NCBI GenBank assembly: GCA_017528205.1 | Contig: JAFXPE010000037.1 | Span: 1 to 59,122, forward strand | Origin: Alphaproteobacteria bacterium | GTDB lineage: Bacteria; Pseudomonadota; Alphaproteobacteria; RF32; CAG-239 | DNA: 59,122 nucleotides | Direction of reading: 5' to 3' | Part shown: positions 1 to 8,955 of the stretch, in pieces | How the letters are laid out: each line of letters starts with the position of its first letter | How positions within the stretch are numbered: the first letter of the stretch is position 1 | The notes under the pieces: generated by a model | What the model saw: only the letters and a program-made list of their open reading frames with translations | What the model was told of the DNA's origin: nothing | Database searches by the model: none | Program-made: the position numbers and the translations under genes

Positions 1-735
1 GCCGTCATACAAGCCGTTTTCACCGCCGACAGCTTCAAACTTGAAACTGTATTTCGGCGTTATGTTATAGCTTATGTGTGTGCCGAATGCCTTATTGAAA
101 GACATGTACGGATTTTGCATATCCGAAGCCTCTTTGCCGACGCCGCCATAACGCGTGTTCTCGCTAAAGAAAAAGCCGCTTTTGATTTTATCTGAATTAA
201 ATGAAACATCGGCAAATCCAAGCTGGCCTTCGTTGCCGTATTTAATGCTTGAAGCATAGCTGAAACTTAAATTGCCTTGTGTTTTTTCAACCTGTTTACG
301 GCTCGGCATTATGCTCCCCAACTCATTCTTTAAGGCTTTATAGCCGCCGTGCGTCGTCGTTATATAACGCGAAGTCGAAATATTAAACGGGCGATGATAG
401 CGGTCGAATATTGTGATTTCACCAGGCAATAACTTTGCTATCGTATCTTCCAAATTGCTCGGAATTATCAACTGCGCATCACCCATATCTACATAAGGGG
501 TATATACTGAAGCGCCTTCTACGGTGGCCGCACTCATCGTACCACCCTCGCCTTCAGGCTCCAAATATGTGGTTACCGCTTTGCCTAAATCCAATAATCC
601 GGCACCATACACCTTATCTTCGTGCGGAGTAGAATGGTCATACCCCTCGCCATTCATATTGGCTGTCTCAATTAATATTTCAATTATCTCCGACGAATGC
701 AAATACGGAAACGCCGAGTTCATAAACGCTATACT
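1..735. repeat. Direct repeat, copy A (shared autotransporter 3' region)
   Basis: Positions 1-735 match 3198-3932 at a constant offset of 3197 with no gaps seen and only scattered substitutions (about 7 in the first 240 bases compared by eye). The repeat probably continues left of the window. It encodes the end of the S8 domain and the start of the barrel. Similarity falls sharply just before the catalytic Ser codon region. Confidence 0.9.
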
Positions 736-2529
736 GCCCGAAACCGTCGGTGTGGCTTGAGAAGTTCCCTCCAAAGGTGCATAGGCGTTGTTTTCGGTAG
801 CCCCCTCTTTCAGCGGAGCCGGAGAAAATACCGCCGACATTTCATCGCCGATTCTGTCACCGCTCGGTGCCGCAATACAATACCTTGCCGTACTGCCGCA
901 AGCGTTGGAAAACGACGATCTTTTGTATGATTTTACTGTTCCGTCATCATTCATTTCAACCGTTGCGGCTACTACCACCAACATCATCAAATCATCAAAA
1001 TTGACTTTTTCATCGGTTCCGCTTATGGTTTGCTCACCCAAATTCTTTACGCCGTTCATCAAGGTAGGCTCATCTTGATTTTCGTTTCCGGCACCCATTA
1101 CCCAAATCATACCATCGGTAACGGATTTATTGTCGGCACCGGTGCTTTTTCGATAACTCTTGATGGTGTTTGCGGCCGCCGTCAAATTGCCGTTATACCA
1201 CAGGAAATCTATATATTCTGAAATTAAACCGGCGGAAATACCTATACCGAAACTCATGTTGGCCACAAGCGCTTTTTTATTAATTGCCTCATCAACCGGA
1301 GTTGACAACGGCCCAACCATATCCCAACGCAAAGCATATATATCGGTGTTGGAAAAAGCCACACCCATCATTCCGTTTTCATCGCGATTCCAGTTTGCGC
1401 CGATAACTCCGGCAACGTGAGTACCGTGGGCGTAATCATCATAAAAAGCCTTGGATAAATCATATCCGACCTGCGGATTCGGATCATCGATATGTTCATC
1501 TCTGTCATAGTCCGCGGCATACTTTTCTGCCCAAGCATCAAGCACACCCGCGTCGTATCCGCCCATATTCATAATCACATTTCCTTTGCCGTCATACAAA
1601 AGACGTCTTTGTTTTTCAACCACCTGTTCATTTTCCGTAACCGAATAGTTTTCTATTTTCCAACAGTTGGTATTATCGGAATTGCGACAAATTCCATATT
1701 CAAAGTTCTTACCTGTTACTTTGCTCTTGCCCTCGGAATCCAAAAACTCCACATGATTAACTTCAACACCGGTGTCAATCACCGCAACGATATTATGTTC
1801 TTTATTTAATTTACTGATAAGGTTGTCTTTGGAATCATGACCGTAGAAGTGGCTGTATGCTTCGGCGGCGCGGATGCCGTCCAGAAATCCGATTGTTTTA
1901 TATCGTACGCCGTCTTTTTCATAACCTTCGGTAACACCGGTACCGCTGAATTCGGGATATCCGATACCGTCTTTTTTGCGAAAATCGTCAACGGTATAAT
2001 AAGTAAAATCTTCCGGCTCAGGCTCAGGATCCGGATCAGGCTTCGGATCAGGATCTGGATCTGGTTGCGGATCCGGCTCAGGATCAGGGTCTGGCTTAGG
2101 ATCTGGCTTTGGTGCCGGTTCTGTATCTGATTTATGTGAATGTTTATGCTTGGTGGCGGCAATTGCGGCAACCCCGCCGCCGACAACAACCGCTCCGCCG
2201 ACAAACCACAGCGCGGAATTGTCGTCATCATCTTTGTCAACGGCCTGCCCACTATCCGCCGCCATACATCCGGCATTGGTATTTGCCCCGTATTTCATCA
2301 ACATACTGTACGCATTCCATTGGCGATTGTGGTACGCTCGGCATAATGCCGTTTGCCCTTTCAAATCCGGAGTATCTATAGAATATCCGCGGCTCAAAAT
2401 TGCTTCAATAGCCTGAATGTTTCCGACCACTGCGGCATTATACAAATCGTTGGTCTCGCCCCACGCTTTTGCTTGAGATGCGTATCCAACGGTTAAACAA
2501 AGTCCAAGTGCAAAATATTTACAGTTCAT
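1..2529 (-). CDS. S8 serine protease autotransporter, copy 1 (C-terminus cut by window edge)
   Basis: Read on the minus strand from ATG 2527-2529, with GGAG six bases upstream; the 3' end lies outside the window. The protein opens with a signal peptide (MNCKYFALGLCL, cleaved near QAKA). Two ankyrin-like repeats follow, then a Gly/Ala-rich hydrophobic helix and an Asp/Glu-Pro repeat linker. The subtilisin-type (S8) domain shows the full triad: Asp in VAVIDTGV, His in HGTHVAG and Ser in GTSQATP. The start of an outer-membrane beta-barrel follows. By family knowledge such proteins export their protease domain to the surface through the barrel. The gene lies 35 bp downstream of a full-length paralogue with the same architecture. 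Barrel-side residues are almost identical between the two, whereas the ankyrin and protease parts are clearly diverged. The substrate is unknown. Confidence 0.9.
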   Translation of the reverse strand, partial: MNCKYFALGLCLTVGYASQAKAWGETNDLYNAAVVGNIQAIEAILSRGYSIDTPDLKGQTALCRAYHNRQWNAYSMLMKYGANTNAGCMAADSGQAVDKDDDDNSALWFVGGAVVVGGGVAAIAATKHKHSHKSDTEPAPKPDPKPDPDPEPDPQPDPDPDPKPDPDPEPEPEDFTYYTVDDFRKKDGIGYPEFSGTGVTEGYEKDGVRYKTIGFLDGIRAAEAYSHFYGHDSKDNLISKLNKEHNIVAVIDTGVEVNHVEFLDSEGKSKVTGKNFEYGICRNSDNTNCWKIENYSVTENEQVVEKQRRLLYDGKGNVIMNMGGYDAGVLDAWAEKYAADYDRDEHIDDPNPQVGYDLSKAFYDDYAHGTHVAGVIGANWNRDENGMMGVAFSNTDIYALRWDMVGPLSTPVDEAINKKALVANMSFGIGISAGLISEYIDFLWYNGNLTAAANTIKSYRKSTGADNKSVTDGMIWVMGAGNENQDEPTLMNGVKNLGEQTISGTDEKVNFDDLMMLVVVAATVEMNDDGTVKSYKRSSFSNACGSTARYCIAAPSGDRIGDEMSAVFSPAPLKEGATENNAYAPLEGTSQATPTVSGSIAFMNSAFPYLHSSEIIEILIETANMNGEGYDHSTPHEDKVYGAGLLDLGKAVTTYLEPEGEGGTMSAATVEGASVYTPYVDMGDAQLIIPSNLEDTIAKLLPGEITIFDRYHRPFNISTSRYITTTHGGYKALKNELGSIMPSRKQVEKTQGNLSFSYASSIKYGNEGQLGFADVSFNSDKIKSGFFFSENTRYGGVGKEASDMQNPYMSFNKAFGTHISYNITPKYSFKFEAVGGENGLYDG

Positions 2530-2564
2530 GTTCTACTCCATCATTTGTACTTTTTCTCAATCGG

Positions 2565-5500
2565 CTAAAACTCCCAAGCCAATCCGAACAAAGCGCGATA
2601 ATCATTGCCGGCTTTACGATGCTCCGGATTAATGCGCACCGCTATTTCGCTCCCGATACTCACCGCCTCGCTCAGCTCTTTGTTGCCGTAAAGCGCCAGT
2701 TTGTATTCTCTCTTAGACGGCTTCATGCTCGCTTTGTAGCGGTTTCTGTACACTTCGTCCGAATAATCGTCACGACCGCTGGCCATATCTATACACATAC
2801 TGCCGTGTTCTATCCTTAACGGTGAACTCAACCGGAAACCGTAATCGGACTTGGCGCTTGCTTTATAATTTATATCCACCCCGAAACTGCTGCTCAACAA
2901 TGACGTTGTTTTAAGCATATTCGAGTTGAAATCTTGCGGACGACTGTACCCCAAATAATAACTGCCGCTTATCTGCCATCTCGGCATCATCTGCCACTCA
3001 GCCTTAACTCCGGTATAATAGGTTTCGCCGCCGTTTAAGCCTAATGCCCCCTCGCCGTTTAAGCCCAACAACGCTTCTTCTTCATGCAATAAACCGCTTG
3101 ATAAATACATTTTCAGCTTGTTGTTGACTTTATATCCGAATTCCATGTTCATTCCGTATGCCGGACGACTAAAGCGTTTGTCATTGTATTCCTCATCGCC
3201 GTCATACAAGCCGTTTTCACCGCCGACAGCTTCAAACTTGAAACTGTATTTCGGCGTTATGTTATAGCTTATGTGTGTGCCGAATGCCTTATTGAAAGAC
3301 ATGTACGGATTTTGCATATCCGAAGCCTCTTTGCCGGCGCCGCCGTAACGCGTGTTCTCGCTAAAGAAAAAGCCGCTTTTGATTTTATCCGAGGTAAATG
3401 CAATATCGGCAAATCCAAGCTGGCCTTCGTTGCCGTATTTAATGCTTGAAGCATAACTGAAACTTAAATTGCCTTGCGTTTTTTCAACCTGTTTACGGCT
3501 CGGCATTATGCTCCCTACCTCATTCTTTAGGGCTTTATAACCGCCGTGCGTCGTCGTTATATAACGCAAAGTCGAAATATTAAACGGACGATAATAGCGG
3601 TCGAATATTGTGATTTCACCCGGCAATAACTTTGCTATCGTATCTTCCAAATTGCTCGGAATTACCAATTGTGCATCGCTCATATTTACATAAGGTGTAT
3701 ATACCGAAGCGCCTTCGATGGTAGCCGCACTCATCGTACCACCCTCGCCTTCCGGTTCCAAATATGTGGTTATCGCTTTGCCTAAATCCAATAATCCGGC
3801 ACCGTACACCTTATCTTCATGCGGAGTTGATGCATCGTAACCCTCGCCGTTCATGTTGGCTGTTTCGATTAAAATCTCGATTATTTCCGACGAATGTAAA
3901 TACGGAAACGCCGAGTTCATAAATGCTATACTGCCGACTACCACCGGTGCGGCCATTGAGGTACCCTGCATATTTACATAACGCGCGACTTCTTCACCTT
4001 CTTTGGACGGCGCAGTCGAAATAATGGTGTTTACGATTCCGCCGGAAACGAAATCACCTCCCGGAGCCATAATGCAATATTTTGCCGCACTGCCGCAAGC
4101 GTTGGAAAATGATGATTTTTTGTATGATTTTACCGTTCCGTCATCATTCATGGTTACATTCACTGAACCTACGGCCAACATCATCAGTTTGCTGAAGTCT
4201 GCAGTATAAGTTACAAAATCCATGAAATCAACAATAGTTCTTTGCCCCAAATTTTTGATACCGCAGTCAAGACTCGGTTCTGAATATCCCTCATTGCCGG
4301 TAGCCATAACCCAAATCATACCGTCGGTAACTTTTTTACCGTCATTTTTAATAACATCAGTATAACTGTCTATTGTGTTAATAGCCGCTTTCAAATCTCC
4401 GCTTTGCAAAATATAAGTTTCATATTCTTTAATTCTGGAAGCATTAACTTCACTGCTGGCCTCAATACCAAAGCTCATATTAATCGCAAGAGCGTCATTA
4501 TTGATAGCCGCATTAACCGGATCAACTATTGAAGACATCATATCCCAACGCAAACCATAAATATCGGTGTTGGAAAAAGCCACACCCATAATTCCGCTCT
4601 CTGAACGATTCCAGTTTGCGCCGATAATTCCGGCAATATGCGTGCCGTGCGCGTGTTCGTAATAGACTTCTTCATTTTCGGCCAGGCCGTTATACGGATG
4701 CGGATTGTTCACATAATTACCGCGGTTATAATCGGTGGTGTATTTAGTCCGCCACGCACTTAAATCATAATCATCGGAAATAAATTTTATATGTGCTTCT
4801 TTGCCGTCACTGTCTATCAACACCAAAGCGCGATATTCTTTCCCCAAAACGCTTCTAGACTGCACACTCCAGCAATTTCTTTCCCCCTCGCTGCGACAAG
4901 GACCGTAGTCAAAATTCATACCGGTTACTTTGCTGTTACCGTTTGCGTCCTTAAACTCATAATGATTCGGATCGACACCGGTATCCAAAATTGCCACTAC
5001 ATTGCGCTTGTTTCCCAACTTATTGATTAATTCATCTTTATCGTTATGACCGTAATAATGGCTGTATGCTTCAGCCGCACGCACTCCGTCCAAAAAGCTC
5101 ACGCTTCTGTAAGTTGTACCGTTTCTGTATTCTTCGTCCAACAAACCTTTTCCGGTAAATTCCTTATAGCCGACACCGCCATCTTTGCGAAAATCGTCCG
5201 GAGTATACATAGTAATACTTCCCGGCTCAGGCTCAGGCTCCGGCTCCGGTTCAGGCTCCGGCTCAGGCTCCGGTTCCGGCTCCGGCTCCGGTTCCGGCTC
5301 CGGTTCAGGCTCCGGCTCCGGTTCAGGTTGCGGATCTGGGTCTGGATCTGGATCAGGATCTGGATCTGGTTGTGGATCAGGCTGAGGTTCGTCATCATTA
5401 TGCGAACCACCGGTAGACATTGCTGCCACAATACCGCCGGCCAAAAGCACACCGCCGGCTATCATATACCCGTCACTGGTTATGCTTGTCCGCTTTTGCG

Positions 5501-5777
5501 GATATTCTGCCATACAGCCGGCACGAGGGTTTGCTCCGTATTGCAATAACAGATTATAAGCACCCCATTTGCGTTCAAAATAGGCCTTACACAAAGGCGT
5601 ATAACCTCTAAAATCGGTGCTATCAATCGAATAACCACGGTTTAAATACCCCTCGATTGCCCGTGTATCGCCGGCAACCGCCGCCGAATATATTTCTCCG
5701 CTTACGCCCCAGGCCGATGCATTCGACATCCACCCAAATCCCAAACAAAATCCTAAAGCCCAAGATTTACAGTTCAT
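2565..5777 (-). CDS. S8 serine protease autotransporter with ankyrin N-terminus, copy 2
   Basis: A protein of 1070 residues. I take ATG 5775-5777 as the start because AGAGAGG lies six bases upstream; an in-frame TTG two codons earlier is less likely. Order of parts: signal peptide (1-22), ankyrin-like repeats (about 28-88), Gly/Ala-rich hydrophobic helix (104-121), a long (Asp/Glu-Pro)n linker (about 128-186), and an S8 domain with Asp about 265 (AILDTGV), His about 377 (HGTHIAG) and Ser about 607 (GTSMAAP). A C-terminal beta-barrel follows from about 790 and ends in WEF with a terminal Phe, as BAM-inserted barrels do. It is probably a surface or secreted protease. It lies 12 bp after uppP and 35 bp before its paralogue, so co-transcription is likely. 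Ankyrin repeats on the exported side are unusual for this class. Confidence 0.92.
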   Translation of the reverse strand: MNCKSWALGFCLGFGWMSNASAWGVSGEIYSAAVAGDTRAIEGYLNRGYSIDSTDFRGYTPLCKAYFERKWGAYNLLLQYGANPRAGCMAEYPQKRTSITSDGYMIAGGVLLAGGIVAAMSTGGSHNDDEPQPDPQPDPDPDPDPDPDPQPEPEPEPEPEPEPEPEPEPEPEPEPEPEPEPEPEPGSITMYTPDDFRKDGGVGYKEFTGKGLLDEEYRNGTTYRSVSFLDGVRAAEAYSHYYGHNDKDELINKLGNKRNVVAILDTGVDPNHYEFKDANGNSKVTGMNFDYGPCRSEGERNCWSVQSRSVLGKEYRALVLIDSDGKEAHIKFISDDYDLSAWRTKYTTDYNRGNYVNNPHPYNGLAENEEVYYEHAHGTHIAGIIGANWNRSESGIMGVAFSNTDIYGLRWDMMSSIVDPVNAAINNDALAINMSFGIEASSEVNASRIKEYETYILQSGDLKAAINTIDSYTDVIKNDGKKVTDGMIWVMATGNEGYSEPSLDCGIKNLGQRTIVDFMDFVTYTADFSKLMMLAVGSVNVTMNDDGTVKSYKKSSFSNACGSAAKYCIMAPGGDFVSGGIVNTIISTAPSKEGEEVARYVNMQGTSMAAPVVVGSIAFMNSAFPYLHSSEIIEILIETANMNGEGYDASTPHEDKVYGAGLLDLGKAITTYLEPEGEGGTMSAATIEGASVYTPYVNMSDAQLVIPSNLEDTIAKLLPGEITIFDRYYRPFNISTLRYITTTHGGYKALKNEVGSIMPSRKQVEKTQGNLSFSYASSIKYGNEGQLGFADIAFTSDKIKSGFFFSENTRYGGAGKEASDMQNPYMSFNKAFGTHISYNITPKYSFKFEAVGGENGLYDGDEEYNDKRFSRPAYGMNMEFGYKVNNKLKMYLSSGLLHEEEALLGLNGEGALGLNGGETYYTGVKAEWQMMPRWQISGSYYLGYSRPQDFNSNMLKTTSLLSSSFGVDINYKASAKSDYGFRLSSPLRIEHGSMCIDMASGRDDYSDEVYRNRYKASMKPSKREYKLALYGNKELSEAVSIGSEIAVRINPEHRKAGNDYRALFGLAWEF
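3198..3932. repeat. Direct repeat, copy B (shared autotransporter 3' region)
   Basis: Partner of the repeat at 1-735, lying inside the full-length protease gene. Such a long near-identical tract could support gene conversion, or deletion between the two genes. Confidence 0.9.
5222..5392. repeat. Hexanucleotide-like low-complexity tract encoding (E/D)P linker
   Basis: Tandem 6-bp units (GGCTCC/GGTTCA/GGATCT variants on the plus strand) encode alternating Glu/Asp-Pro on the minus strand. Gain or loss of a unit keeps the frame, so linker length may vary between strains. The first protease copy has a shorter, more Asp-rich version near 2010-2110. Confidence 0.85.
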
Positions 5778-5789
5778 AACCAACCTCTC

Positions 5790-6638
5790 TTATTGCATCA
5801 ATCCGATACTTCCGAATAACGTTTTTATGTCATATATTCCGTAAGCATCTAAAAGTAACAAAACCCCAAATAATATCCGATACAGAACAAACGGCAAAAA
5901 GCTCCATTTTTTCAGCCACTGCATCAATATAAAAATCGCCGAGAGAGAAAACAAAAACGAATATCCCACAGCATCACACGCGGCGGCAATTTGCCCCACA
6001 TTTCCTTCTTGCCACAAATGATATCCGGCCATCAATCCGGCCGCTAAAATTGCCGGAATTGCCAGCAACATCGAAAACTTTGCCGCTTCTCGGCGTTCCA
6101 ATCCCAAAAAGCGTCCCATGGTAATGGTAATTCCTGAACGACTTGTACCCGGAAGCAAAGCCAAACATTGTGCCAAACCGATAAGAAACGCGTCCTTGAT
6201 TTGTAAATTTCTGATTTTTAAAGCCGTTATCGATACCTTATCGATAATCCACAACAAAATACCATAGAGCAAAATATTCCAACCGATAAGTTTGGTGTTG
6301 CGTAACCATTCGGTTCCATACATTTTCAAAGCAATACCGCACACCACAACCGGCAAGGTGGCGCACAACAGTAAATAAAACAACTGACAGCCTTCATTAT
6401 TGAAATTCGGTTTTAAACGGCAATGAAACAGACCTTTGATAATTTCCCATAAAGTCGGTGCAAAATAAATGATTACCGCAATAATCGAGCCGATATGCAA
6501 GGCCACATCCATCACCAATCCCTGATCCGGAAATTCCGTAAATTTGGAAAACAAAATCAAATGTCCGGACGAGCTGACCGGCAAAAATTCGGTTATTCCT
6601 TGTAATAACGAAAGTAATATTATTTGCATTTCTGTCAT
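5790..6638 (-). CDS. uppP: Undecaprenyl-diphosphate phosphatase
   Basis: An integral membrane enzyme that dephosphorylates undecaprenyl pyrophosphate to recycle the lipid carrier for peptidoglycan and O-antigen. The 282-residue length is normal for the BacA/UppP family. Family motifs are visible: QGITEFLPVSSSGHL near the N-terminus, holding the conserved acidic/Ser/His residues, and PGTSRSG in the middle, with about seven hydrophobic segments. The start codon overlaps the stop of the upstream M23 peptidase as ATGA, suggesting translational coupling. The neighbours (M23 peptidase and surface proteases) fit an envelope-biogenesis unit. Confidence 0.95.
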   Translation of the reverse strand: MTEMQIILLSLLQGITEFLPVSSSGHLILFSKFTEFPDQGLVMDVALHIGSIIAVIIYFAPTLWEIIKGLFHCRLKPNFNNEGCQLFYLLLCATLPVVVCGIALKMYGTEWLRNTKLIGWNILLYGILLWIIDKVSITALKIRNLQIKDAFLIGLAQCLALLPGTSRSGITITMGRFLGLERREAAKFSMLLAIPAILAAGLMAGYHLWQEGNVGQIAAACDAVGYSFLFSLSAIFILMQWLKKWSFLPFVLYRILFGVLLLLDAYGIYDIKTLFGSIGLMQ

Positions 6639-7513
6639 TTTTCCGCCTCATCTCCCATCTGTTTTCCGTTAATTTCTTGACAAGTTTTGCTTTCTATATC
6701 CAACAAAGAATGCGGATTGAAGCGCACATTATTCAGCGACGCGCCCCAATGTAAATGCGCGCCGGTTGCACGACCGGTCTTTCCCACAATGCCGATAATA
6801 TCGCCCTTGCTTACAAAATCACCTTCTTTGACTTTTGCCTCCTTCAAGTGGGCATAAATAGTCTGCAAACCATGTCCGTGGTCAATAATCACCATATTGC
6901 CGGTGTAAAAATAATCTTTTCCGCTTAAAATCACTTTGCCGTCGCCCGAAGCCTTAACCGGCGTACCTTCCGGAGCGGCAATATCCGTGCCGGTATGCGG
7001 ATTCTTCGGCACACCGTTAAAAATTCGCTGATTTCCGAATCGGCCGCTGATACGCCCTTCAACCGGCAAAATAAATCCGTTATTCCAATCTGCATAAACG
7101 GAATAATGCGTCAACGCCCGCCCTACATCTTGTTGTTCGCGCTTAATTTCCGCGGCGGCGTTTTTATCAGGAGTTACCTTGGATTGCGCCACGCCGCTGA
7201 TGCGCTGTACATCCCATTTTGTCGGTGCAACATCAATTTCGTAATGAGTAACGTAATCGGTTCCCGAAACGGCATTGAATTTAACTTTTTTCGGAGCGTT
7301 ACGATGCAACGCCACCAAGGCCGTTCCGTCTTTTTCGATCAGCTTATATTCTTTTTTTCCTAAATTATTTTCAAAAGAAAGTTTTTTGGCGTTATTATCT
7401 TTTATCAGCAGGAGCTCACCTTGTTGCAAATTGCCGCAAATTTCCAGCGCAAAAACGTTATTTTGCGTTAAACATAAGCTACAAATTGTCAAACAAATCG
7501 CCTTGAACCGCAC
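6635..7513 (-). CDS. M23 family (LytM-type) peptidase, GTG start
   Basis: A 292-residue exported protein with a signal peptide ending near VFA-LE. The C-terminal M23 zinc peptidase domain (about 150-275) shows HTGTD (first His and Asp ligands), HAHL and HLHWG. The family cuts peptidoglycan cross-links, although many LytM proteins are non-catalytic activators; here the ligand residues are intact. No ATG is available. The GTG at 7511-7513 is preceded by GGAGAGGAG and lies inside the xseA 3' end, a 35-bp overlap. The gene couples to uppP downstream through ATGA. Confidence 0.9.
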   Translation of the reverse strand: MRFKAICLTICSLCLTQNNVFALEICGNLQQGELLLIKDNNAKKLSFENNLGKKEYKLIEKDGTALVALHRNAPKKVKFNAVSGTDYVTHYEIDVAPTKWDVQRISGVAQSKVTPDKNAAAEIKREQQDVGRALTHYSVYADWNNGFILPVEGRISGRFGNQRIFNGVPKNPHTGTDIAAPEGTPVKASGDGKVILSGKDYFYTGNMVIIDHGHGLQTIYAHLKEAKVKEGDFVSKGDIIGIVGKTGRATGAHLHWGASLNNVRFNPHSLLDIESKTCQEINGKQMGDEAEK

Positions 7514-8810
7514 AGCTCCTCTCCGTTACGCGCGCTTTAATTATTCCATCTGCGAAACGAATATGTAAGTTTTGCGAACTTTTGGCGGTGTTGGTATCAT
7601 AAACAGTTTGAAATTTACTGTCCGAAACCCAGGCAAACCCACGTTTTAAAACCGAATCAACCGAAACGGAATCCAGCCTCAACGCCAAGTTTTTTAAACT
7701 TTCGTTCTTCGTTTCGATTATAGTTTTAATATAAAAAGGTTTCAAATTCGTCAATTTTAGAGAATTTTTTTTATCTTTTAGCAAATTTTCGAAAGCAAGT
7801 TTCAATCTTTCGCTTCTTTCATCAATTTTTTGCTGATTTTCCTGCACTATTTGTATCAGCGACGGAATACCGCGTCCCAGCGCCTCAACATATTGTTTTA
7901 ACTCATTAAATCGGCGCAACATGGCATTTTTCATGCGCAAATCCGTAGTCAGCAAGCCGTTATATATTTCACTTTTTACCGGCACGGCAAATTCAGCGGC
8001 TCCGGTCGGAGTCGGCGCCCGCAAATCGGCAACATAATCAATCAGCATAGTGTCGGTTTCGTGACCGACGGCAGAAATGAGCGGAATTTCCGAATCGTAA
8101 ACCGCACGCACCACAATTTCTTCGTTAAAGGGCCATAAATCTTCCAAACTGCCGCCGCCGCGCGCCACAATCAACACATCGGGGCGATACGCCGAATCAA
8201 CGGGTTGAGCGTTAAATCCTTTAATTGCTGCGGCAATTTTTTCGGCTGCACCCTCGCCCTGCACTGCTGTCGGCCACACCAAAATCCGACACGGAAATCT
8301 ATCGCGTATGCGATGAATTATATCGCGAATAACCGCTCCGGTCGGGCTGGTAACCACACCTATTGTTTGCGGCAAATACGGAATTTTTTGTTTGTGAGAG
8401 GCATCAAACAGCCCTTCTTGCAAAAACTTAAGTTTACGTTCTTCCAGTAATTTAAGTAACGCACCTTGTCCGGCAATTTCCAGCTTTTCAATCACCAACT
8501 GATACGACGAACGACCGTTAAAGGTGGTGATTTTGCCGGTGGCAACCACTTCCAGCCCATCTTCAATTTTTACCGCAAGCGTATTGGCAACCCCGCGCCA
8601 ACACACCGCCGCCAAAATTGAATTTTCGTCTTTTAACGATAAATACCAATGGCCGGAATCCGCCCGCTTGGCGCCAAAAATCTCGCCTTTTACTCGCACG
8701 TTTGCAAACGAGCCTTCCACCAACTGCTTAATAGCAAAAGAAATCTCGCTGACCGTATATTCCGTTTTTTGAGCCAACATATCTAACATAAGCCGTATCA
8801 TAAACTTCAT
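7479..8810 (-). CDS. xseA: Exodeoxyribonuclease VII large subunit
   Basis: Nuclease subunit that degrades single-stranded DNA in both directions together with XseB. A protein of 443 residues from ATG 8808-8810. Several in-frame Met codons follow within 15 residues and none has a strong ribosome site, so the exact start is uncertain. The N-terminal OB-fold (YTVSEISFAIK onward, with VRVKGEI) is followed by the catalytic domain with VARGGGSLEDLWPFNEE and GHETDTMLIDYVAD, diagnostic of XseA, and then a coiled-coil. No xseB is seen in the window. It heads the apparent xseA-M23-uppP-protease unit. Confidence 0.95.
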   Translation of the reverse strand: MKFMIRLMLDMLAQKTEYTVSEISFAIKQLVEGSFANVRVKGEIFGAKRADSGHWYLSLKDENSILAAVCWRGVANTLAVKIEDGLEVVATGKITTFNGRSSYQLVIEKLEIAGQGALLKLLEERKLKFLQEGLFDASHKQKIPYLPQTIGVVTSPTGAVIRDIIHRIRDRFPCRILVWPTAVQGEGAAEKIAAAIKGFNAQPVDSAYRPDVLIVARGGGSLEDLWPFNEEIVVRAVYDSEIPLISAVGHETDTMLIDYVADLRAPTPTGAAEFAVPVKSEIYNGLLTTDLRMKNAMLRRFNELKQYVEALGRGIPSLIQIVQENQQKIDERSERLKLAFENLLKDKKNSLKLTNLKPFYIKTIIETKNESLKNLALRLDSVSVDSVLKRGFAWVSDSKFQTVYDTNTAKSSQNLHIRFADGIIKARVTERSCAVQGDLFDNL

Positions 8811-8955
8811 AATCAAATAATCAACTTCTATATCAACTTAATCCCCAAACACTTAGAGTTAACTTGCATTAATTTATGTGCATATCTATTTGTTTTAATT
8901 TGATTTATCTTTATATTAACGGCTAAACTCAAACCGTATTTATCAAAGGATAACC

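Noticed and set aside
5046..5549. Plus-strand frames with long Arg-Leu or Ser-Gly repeats
   Set aside because: They are shadows of the hexanucleotide tract that encodes the Glu/Asp-Pro linker of the protease on the other strand.
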